NCBI RefSeq assembly: GCF_035938995.1 | Contig: NZ_DASZGI010000163.1 | Location: 1 to 28,363, forward strand | Length of the DNA stretch: 28,363 nt | Direction of reading: 5' to 3' | Source of the DNA: DASZGI01 sp035938995 | GTDB lineage: Bacteria; Actinomycetota; Actinomycetes; Streptomycetales; Catenulisporaceae | Part shown: one piece after another, positions 23,801 to 28,363 of the stretch | Layout: each line of letters starts with the position of its first letter | Position numbering within the stretch: position 1 is the stretch's first letter | Made by a program: the position numbers and the translations under genes | Notes under the pieces: generated by a model | What the model was told of the DNA's origin: nothing | Seen by the model: only the letters and a program-made list of their open reading frames with translations | The model's database searches: none

Positions 23801-24754
23801 TTACTCCTCCTCGCCGAGCCGGCGGCCGAGCCACAGGTATCCGCCCGCGAATCCGACCAGGACCAGCAGGAGGACGACCCCGAGCGCCGAGGCGCTGCCG
23901 TAGTTGTTGAAGTTGAACGCGTACTGGTAGATCAGGTACACGACGGTCGTCGTGTCGTTCGAGGCGCCGGTGATGATGTAGGGCTCGAGGAAGACCTGCA
24001 TCGTGCCGATGATCTGCAACAGCAGCATCAGCGAGAGGACCAGCCGGGTCTGCGGCACGGTGACGTGCCAGAGCCGCCGCATGATCCCGGCGCCGTCGAG
24101 CTCCGCCGCCTCGTACAAATCGCCCGGGATGCCCTGCAGCGCGGCGAGGTAGATCAGCACCGTGCCGCCCATGTTGATCCAGGTGGAGAACAGCACCAGG
24201 CACAGCACCGCGAGCAGGTGCGAGGACTGCAACCACTGCACGCTCGGCAGGTGCAGCGCGCGCAGCAACGCGTTGAAGAGCCCTGTGTCGTCGGGCGTGT
24301 AGAACCACCGCCACAGGAACGCCGCGGCGACGGGCGGCATCATCACCGGCAGGTACACCAGCAGTCGGAAGTACGAACGCGCGTGCCGCAGCTCGTTGAC
24401 GACCACCGCGGTGAAGAACGGCACCGCGTACCCGAAGACCAGTGCGAAGAGCGTGAACAGGCCGGTGGTGCGCCAGGCGCTCCAGAAGTCCGGGTCCGCC
24501 AGCACGTGCCGGTAGTTGTTCAGGCCGACCCAGCGGGTGCTTCCGGCGAAGTTCGTGTACTGGAAGCTCATGATCACTTCGCGGATCATGGGGTACCAGG
24601 AGAACACCGCGAAGCAGAGCACGGCTCCGGCCAGGAACAGGTACGCGGTCGCGTTGCGGCGCAGCCTGCGGCCGATCGGCGCGCGCTGCCGCCGGGGCCG
24701 GGCGGCCGCCCGGGCGTCCCGGGCCATGGCCGGGGCCAGGTTGATCGTCGCCAT
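23801..24754 (-). CDS. Sugar ABC transporter permease, MalF-like (CUT1)
   Basis: This 317-residue membrane protein begins MATINLAPAMARDARAAARP, a basic cytoplasmic tail before the first helix (ATAYLFLAGAVLCFAVFSWY). About six helices are visible. The EAA motif reads YEAAELDGAGIMRRLWHVTV and is followed by P, with the conserved Gly. It forms the heterodimeric channel with the MalG-like protein encoded 5 bases downstream. The ribosome site is weak (GAGAG about 9 bases before ATG 24754), consistent with a first permease gene lying behind a hairpin. It is separated from the binding-protein gene by 108 bases that hold a stem-loop, the usual arrangement for making more binding protein than permease. 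Confidence 0.93.
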   Translation of the reverse strand: MATINLAPAMARDARAAARPRRQRAPIGRRLRRNATAYLFLAGAVLCFAVFSWYPMIREVIMSFQYTNFAGSTRWVGLNNYRHVLADPDFWSAWRTTGLFTLFALVFGYAVPFFTAVVVNELRHARSYFRLLVYLPVMMPPVAAAFLWRWFYTPDDTGLFNALLRALHLPSVQWLQSSHLLAVLCLVLFSTWINMGGTVLIYLAALQGIPGDLYEAAELDGAGIMRRLWHVTVPQTRLVLSLMLLLQIIGTMQVFLEPYIITGASNDTTTVVYLIYQYAFNFNNYGSASALGVVLLLVLVGFAGGYLWLGRRLGEEE

Positions 24755-24791
24755 GTCGGGTGCTCTCGTCTTGGGGCCGGGCGCCTGGAGC

Positions 24792-24832
24792 GCGGCCGCG
24801 ACCGTGGATCAGGGTCCTGTGGTCGTGGCCGC
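24792..24832 (-). terminator. Stem-loop between binding-protein and permease genes
   Basis: GCGGCCGCGACC (24792-24803) and GGTCGTGGCCGC (24821-24832) pair at 11 of 12 positions around a 17-base loop. In CUT1 operons such stems often attenuate or stabilise the upstream message so that more binding protein than permease is made. That role is inferred here. Confidence 0.6.
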
Positions 24833-24862
24833 GTCCGGGGCGCAGTCGCGGGGCCGGTGCGG

Positions 24863-26242
24863 TTACTGCTGGGCGTTGGCCAGGATGGAGTTCGCCTGGC
24901 TCTTGAAGGTGTCCAGCAGTCCCTGAGGGTCCGCGTTCGGGCTGGTCAGCACCGCGTCCATCGCCTTGTCGCCCTGCGCGTAGATCGCTTGCGCCTGCGG
25001 CGGTTCGACGAGCAGCTTCATGGTCGGGATCGCCGCGACGTAGGCGGCGAAGTTGGCCGTCGGGATGTTCGCGTACTTCGCCACCGCGGCGGCGTCGGCG
25101 GTCGCCGCCGCCCCGCTCCACAGGTCCGGCTCGGGCAGGCCGACCGGCTGTCCGGTCTGGGCGAGGCGCTGGTAGTCGAACTGGCCGAGCCCCGAGGTCA
25201 TGAACTCGTAGTCGACGAACTTGATGCCGGCCTGGATCTGCGCGGGGGTGTCGTTCTTGTTGAACATGTAACCGGAGCCGCCCACCAGCGTCGCGGCCTC
25301 GCCCGGCATCGGCCCGACGCCGAGGTCGGTGTACGGCACGTTGTACTGGCTGTGGATCGAGGTCAGGTTGTCCGGCGCGCCCACGTACATGCCGAGCTTG
25401 CCCGAGGCCATCATCTGGAGCAGGTCGTTGTATTGCAGGCCCTGCTTCGTGCCCATCACGTTGTCGACGTAGCGCAGCTTGTGCAGGAACTGGAGCGTGG
25501 CCAGGCCGGTGGCGTCGTCGAACGCGGCCGACTTGCCGTCCGGGGTGACCATCTTCCCGCCGCGCGAGTAGACCTCCGCGGCGAAGTGCCAGCCGCCGGT
25601 GTTGGCCGCGCTGTAATCGCCGTAGCCGACGATCCCCCCGCCGAGCTTCGAGATGGCGATCGCGTCCGACTCGACCTCGTCCCAGGTGGCCGGCGGCTTG
25701 TTCGGGTCGAGTCCGGCGCGCTGGAACAGGGTGCGGCTGTAGACGATGCCGAGGCTGTAGTTGCCGGTCGGGATGCCGTACAAGTCGCCGGAGTCGGTGC
25801 CGCCCTGCCGGTAGATGTCCAGCAGTGAGCTCTGGATGTCCTTGTAGTCGTTGATCTGCGAGGCGTACTGCTGGATGTCGGCGGCCTGCCCGGAGGCGAT
25901 GACGTTGGCACCGTCGGTGAAGTAGGTGTAGAAGACGTTGTCCATCTTGCCGCTGGCCAGCTTGGCGTCGAAGGTGGCCGGGTCGTCGCAGGGGTTGGAG
26001 TCGTCGCCCTTGACCGTGACGCCTGGGTTGGCCTTCTCGAACGCGGCCACGTCCGCCTCCCAGTTCTTGCGGGCGGAGGCCTGGGAGGTCGGCGGCTCGC
26101 AGCCGACGGTGATCGCGACCGGGCCGCCGCCGGTGCCGGAGCCCGTGTTTCCGGAGCCGCCGCTGCTGCACGCGGCGGCGCTCAACGCCAGGCCGGCGAC
26201 CAGTGCGGTCGCAACGGCGCTGCGGTTTCGTCTGCCAGTCAT
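24863..26242 (-). CDS. Sugar ABC transporter substrate-binding lipoprotein (CUT1)
   Basis: This 459-residue lipoprotein has a signal peptide MTGRRNRSAVATALVAGLAL ending SAAAC, with lipidated Cys25, followed by a Gly/Ser-rich tether. The mature part is a family 1 solute-binding protein: ITVGCEPP, WEADVAAFEKANPGVTVKG, YGIPTGNYSLGIVYSRTLFQ, WDEVESDAIAISKLGG, MMASGKLGMYVGAPDN and MPGEAATLVGGSGYMFNKND. It anchors to the membrane and captures oligosaccharides for the two permeases. It is the first gene of the leftward operon, and its promoter region (26243-26575) is shared with divergent LacI paralogue B. The start at ATG 26242 gives a well-formed lipoprotein signal. The ligand is not readable from sequence; GH87 downstream suggests nigero-oligosaccharides or other alpha-gluco-oligosaccharides. 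Confidence 0.94.
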   Translation of the reverse strand: MTGRRNRSAVATALVAGLALSAAACSSGGSGNTGSGTGGGPVAITVGCEPPTSQASARKNWEADVAAFEKANPGVTVKGDDSNPCDDPATFDAKLASGKMDNVFYTYFTDGANVIASGQAADIQQYASQINDYKDIQSSLLDIYRQGGTDSGDLYGIPTGNYSLGIVYSRTLFQRAGLDPNKPPATWDEVESDAIAISKLGGGIVGYGDYSAANTGGWHFAAEVYSRGGKMVTPDGKSAAFDDATGLATLQFLHKLRYVDNVMGTKQGLQYNDLLQMMASGKLGMYVGAPDNLTSIHSQYNVPYTDLGVGPMPGEAATLVGGSGYMFNKNDTPAQIQAGIKFVDYEFMTSGLGQFDYQRLAQTGQPVGLPEPDLWSGAAATADAAAVAKYANIPTANFAAYVAAIPTMKLLVEPPQAQAIYAQGDKAMDAVLTSPNADPQGLLDTFKSQANSILANAQQ

Positions 26243-26492
26243 GTGGAGTCCCTGAGCTCAAGATCGACGGGGAGGGGCGCGAGCCGCCACGCGGTACGGC
26301 CGGCCAGGGCGAAGGTTCCCGGTTCTCTGACTTCGCGGCGCCCTAGAGGCCGCACGCCGGCCCGGGTTGTATACGGGTTTGTTCGGCGCGCAAGCCAAGT
26401 CGTCGACGAAAGCGCTGGTAGAACGGGCATCGCGGCTCGGCGTGCTGCACAAATTAGAGGCGGGCGGGACCACCGCGCAATAGTTGGATCAA

Positions 26493-26502
26493 CTTACGCA
26501 AG
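26493..26502. promoter_or_regulatory. Candidate operator CTTACGCAAG
   Basis: A near-palindrome (8 of 10 symmetric) with a central CG, as in LacI-family sites. It lies just upstream of the leftward -35-like TTGCGC and about 60 bases before the leftward-diverging regulator's -10. It resembles TTGCGCAA at 17069 and TTTCGCAAG at 27659-27667. Confidence 0.4.
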
Positions 26503-26561
26503 ATGTGCACCGCTGGGCGCAACCAGAACGTATGCCCCTGCAAGTCAGCGCATGTTCGTGA

Positions 26562-26567
26562 CATAGT
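26562..26567 (+). promoter_or_regulatory. -10 element for the leaderless LacI paralogue B message
   Basis: CATAGT lies 8 bases before ATG 26576, placing the transcription start at or within a base or two of the codon. There is no Shine-Dalgarno sequence. This mirrors the arrangement at 17156-17169. Confidence 0.55.
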
Positions 26568-26575
26568 TCCGTAAC

Positions 26576-27631
26576 ATGACACGCAGACTCGCGGACGTGG
26601 CCCGGAAGGTCGGGGTGAGCGAGGCGACGGTCAGCCGCGCGCTCAACGGCAAGTCAGGCGTCTCCGAGGCCACCCGCCAGGCAGTGCTGACCGCGCTCGA
26701 CGTGCTCGGTTACGAGCGGCCCGCCGCGCTGCGCGGCGTGGGCGTGCGGCTGGTCGGCTTGGTGATGCCCGAGCTGCAGAACCCGATCTTCCCGGCACTC
26801 GCCGAGAGCGTCGGCGGAGCGCTGGTGCAGGTCGGCTTCACCCCGGTGTTGTGCACGCGATCGGCTGGCGGCTTGACCGAGGCCGAGTATGTGTCGATGC
26901 TGCTGGACCAGCAGGTCTCCGGCGTGGTGTTCTGCGGTGGGCTCACACAGGAGGAACACCAGCAGCTGCTGGAGCGCGGCGTGCCGGTCGTGCTGCTCAA
27001 CGCGGCGGTCGACCATGCCGGCTTCCCACAGGTGAGCACGTCCGACGCGTCCGCGGTGCAGCAGGCGTTCGCGCACCTCGTCACGCTCGGCCATCGGGAG
27101 ATCGCGCTGCTGGTCGGGCCGCACGGGCATGTGCCGACCGAGCGCAAGGCCGCGGCCTTCACCGCCTTCGCCAAGCAGGCCGGAATCAGGCACCACATCG
27201 CGCACGCGCTGTTCTCGTTCGAGGGCGGGCAGGCCGCCGCAGCCGAGTTGCTGGAGAGCCATGCCGGGGTGACGGCGGTCATCTGCGGCAGCGACGTACT
27301 CGCGCTCGGCACGATCCGCGCGGCGCGGCGACTCGGCCGGTCGGTGCCCCGCGACCTATCCGTGGTCGGCTACGACGACTCGGTGTTCATGCAGTACACC
27401 GACCCGCCGATGACCACGCTCCGGCAACCGATCGAGGCGCTGGCCCGCGCGGCGGTCACCCTGCTGGTCAATCAGATCAACGGCGACGCGCCACTCCCCC
27501 GCGTCCTGATGCACGAGCCGGAGCTGGTCGTGCGCGGCTCGACCGGACCGGCACAGGCGCAGACACAGGCACAGGCGGAACCGCAGCGAGCGGTGAATTC
27601 CGCGCCCCCCAGGGCGTACGCAAGACCGTAG
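26576..27631 (+). CDS. LacI-family transcriptional regulator, paralogue B
   Basis: This 351-residue regulator begins MTRRLADVARKVGVSEATVS and is closely related, nearly throughout, to the regulator at 17169-18230. It has the same helix-turn-helix, ELQNPIFPALAESVGGALVQ, LLDQQVSGVVFCGG, ICGSDVLALGTIRAARRLG, LSVVGYDDSVFMQYTDPPMT and LVVRGSTGP. It differs by lacking about 12 residues after NAAVDHA and by an Ala/Gln-rich C-terminal tail (AQAQTQAQAEPQRA). The start at ATG 26576 is supported by a CATAGT box 8 bases upstream. It is divergent from the binding-protein/permease/GH87/GH13 operon and so is its most likely direct regulator. The effector is presumably an imported alpha-gluco-oligosaccharide or its product. 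The two paralogues have near-identical DNA-recognition regions, so they probably share operators. Confidence 0.94.
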   Translation: MTRRLADVARKVGVSEATVSRALNGKSGVSEATRQAVLTALDVLGYERPAALRGVGVRLVGLVMPELQNPIFPALAESVGGALVQVGFTPVLCTRSAGGLTEAEYVSMLLDQQVSGVVFCGGLTQEEHQQLLERGVPVVLLNAAVDHAGFPQVSTSDASAVQQAFAHLVTLGHREIALLVGPHGHVPTERKAAAFTAFAKQAGIRHHIAHALFSFEGGQAAAAELLESHAGVTAVICGSDVLALGTIRAARRLGRSVPRDLSVVGYDDSVFMQYTDPPMTTLRQPIEALARAAVTLLVNQINGDAPLPRVLMHEPELVVRGSTGPAQAQTQAQAEPQRAVNSAPPRAYARP

Positions 27632-27740
27632 GCAAAAAACCGACGCGAATTGAATCCGATTTCGCAAGCGCGCATGAGAGACCTGAGACTCTTATCCATC
27701 GCCGCTGCTCACAGCCACTCTAAGTACACAATTGCGGTGA

Positions 27741-27766
27741 GCCGAGAACAGATCTTTTATCTCGGC
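27741..27766. other. Short inverted repeat upstream of the CBM35 gene
   Basis: GCCGAGA (27741-27747) and TCTCGGC (27760-27766) are perfect 7-base arms with a 12-base AT-rich loop. It could be a weak terminator for LacI paralogue B or a regulatory site upstream of the promoter at 27782. Confidence 0.35.
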
Positions 27767-27781
27767 GATGTAATCGGAACA

Positions 27782-27810
27782 TTGCCACTCGATTAAAGCG
27801 GCGCTACGGT
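27782..27810 (+). promoter_or_regulatory. Promoter of the CBM35-containing gene
   Basis: TTGCCA (27782-27787) and TACGGT (27805-27810) are spaced by exactly 17 bases, a good housekeeping-sigma promoter. The expected start is near 27817, about 38 bases before ATG 27855. Confidence 0.6.
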
Positions 27811-27853
27811 GCGCTCCAATTCACCCGGACCAACACCTTTAATTTTGGAGCGC
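27811..27853. promoter_or_regulatory. Inverted repeat spanning the transcription start and the ribosome site of the CBM35 gene
   Basis: GCGCTCCAA (27811-27819) and TTGGAGCGC (27845-27853) are perfect 9-base arms. The right arm contains the GGAG ribosome site of ATG 27855. The left arm falls at the predicted transcription start, so this may be an operator palindrome. If transcription starts further upstream, it would be a hairpin masking the ribosome site. Confidence 0.45.
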
Positions 27854-27854
27854 C

Positions 27855-28363
27855 ATGCTCGATCTCGGCACACGCAGCCGCCGCATCGTCGCGGCGAGCA
27901 CTGCCGTCTTCACGCTCATAGGCCTGCTGTTGGGCATGGCCTTCCTGTTCGCGGCGCAGTCGGCTTCGGCCGCCGGCACCACCTACGAGGCGGAGAATGC
28001 GGCGCTGTCGGGTGGCGCGGTCGTCGCCACCGATCACAGCGGCTACACCGGAACCGGATTCGTCGCCGGATACACCGACACCAACAAAGGCACCGCCGAC
28101 ACGACCTTCACCATCAACGCACCCAACGCCGGCACCTACACGCTCACCCTGCGCTACTCCAACGGCACCGGCTCAACGATGACCCTCTCCCTCTACACCA
28201 ACAGCTCCAAACTCAAGCAGATCACCCTGCCCGGCACCGCCGACTGGAACACCTGGACCACCGAAACCGAAAACGTCACCCTCAACACCGGCAACAACAC
28301 CGTCGCCTACAAGTTCGACACCACCGACACCGGCAACGTCAACCTCGACAACCTCACCGTGAC
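27855..28363 (+). CDS. Secreted protein with N-terminal CBM35 domain, partial (C-terminus outside window)
   Basis: The first 169 codons are visible and the frame is open at the window end. ATG 27855 follows GGAG by 4 bases. The signal peptide has a basic start (MLDLGTRSRR), a hydrophobic core (AAST onward, LIGLLLGMAFLFAAQ) and cleavage near SASAA at about 39-40. It is followed at once by a CBM35 module, TTYEAENAALSGGAVVATDH (calcium-site Glu45 and Glu47), then GTGFVAGY, and it ends in TGNVNLDNLTV. This module closely resembles the one inserted in the GH31 enzyme at 5464-9096. What follows is outside the window. A glycoside hydrolase acting on alpha-glucan is a fair guess from the neighbourhood, but that is inference. 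It lies 223 bases downstream of LacI paralogue B and has its own promoter. Confidence 0.85.
   Translation, partial: MLDLGTRSRRIVAASTAVFTLIGLLLGMAFLFAAQSASAAGTTYEAENAALSGGAVVATDHSGYTGTGFVAGYTDTNKGTADTTFTINAPNAGTYTLTLRYSNGTGSTMTLSLYTNSSKLKQITLPGTADWNTWTTETENVTLNTGNNTVAYKFDTTDTGNVNLDNLTV

Larger units (their letters stand above)
26243..26575. promoter_or_regulatory. Divergent control region of the transporter operon and LacI paralogue B
   Basis: This 333-base region has no gene. Reading leftward, TTGCGC (complement at 26475-26480) and TAATTT (complement at 26451-26456) are spaced by 18 bases and form a plausible promoter, giving a leader of about 200 bases. GCGCAA-type sequences recur at 26387-26393, 26475-26480 and 26516-26522, and CTTACGCAAG sits at 26493-26502. 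Similar sequences precede paralogue A. The operator role is inferred. Confidence 0.5.

Noticed and set aside
1..28363. tRNA, rRNA, CRISPR array, riboswitch or phage attachment site
   Set aside because: I looked for cloverleaf, spaced-repeat and conserved leader patterns and found none that I could support.

Overview
The window is GC-rich throughout, with GC-rich third codon positions, Shine-Dalgarno or leaderless starts, ricin-B (CBM13) lectin tails on secreted enzymes, LacI-family sugar regulators, and a CUT1 sugar ABC transporter without its own ATPase. Together these suggest a saprophytic, Streptomyces-like or Catenulispora-like actinobacterium. The genus cannot be fixed from the sequence alone.

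Left part (1-3.8 kb): ordinary accessory genes. These are a GlxA/FtrA-type AraC-family regulator cut by the window edge, a divergent DJ-1/PfpI-family protein, a small unrecognised protein, a SnoaL/NTF2-like protein, and a divergent TetR regulator with a palindrome between the last two. A less GC-rich stretch with one orphan small gene follows.

Middle part (3.88-16.9 kb): a first carbohydrate regulon. A LacI-family regulator (4142-5176) is followed convergently by a large secreted GH31 enzyme (minus strand). A secreted GH92 alpha-mannosidase diverges from that enzyme and is followed by a second secreted GH31 enzyme. The palindrome GACAACGTTGTC, or a one-base variant, occurs four times. Two copies lie upstream of the LacI gene and two lie in the GH31/GH92 divergent promoter region. 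This defines a compact, self-consistent regulon. Strong hairpin terminators separate the units.

Right part (17-28.4 kb): a second carbohydrate regulon. A leftward operon encodes a sugar-binding lipoprotein, two permeases, a secreted GH87 alpha-1,3-glucanase (mutanase/mycodextranase type) with an F5/8-type C-terminal lectin domain, and a cytoplasmic GH13 alpha-glucosidase. It is bracketed by two paralogous, apparently leaderless LacI-family regulators (17169-18230 and 26576-27631). A further secreted protein starting with a CBM35 domain runs off the right edge.

How the genes may work together (inference): GH87 would cut alpha-1,3-glucan (the fungal cell-wall glucan, nigeran or a bacterial mutan). 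The GH31 enzymes, carrying CBM35 and CBM13 modules, would trim alpha-glucosides outside the cell, and GH92 would remove alpha-mannose from fungal mannan or glycoproteins. The ABC transporter, probably powered by a shared MsiK-type ATPase encoded elsewhere, would import the oligosaccharides, and the GH13 enzyme would finish hydrolysis inside. I read the window as a two-regulon locus for using fungal cell-wall alpha-glucan and mannan.
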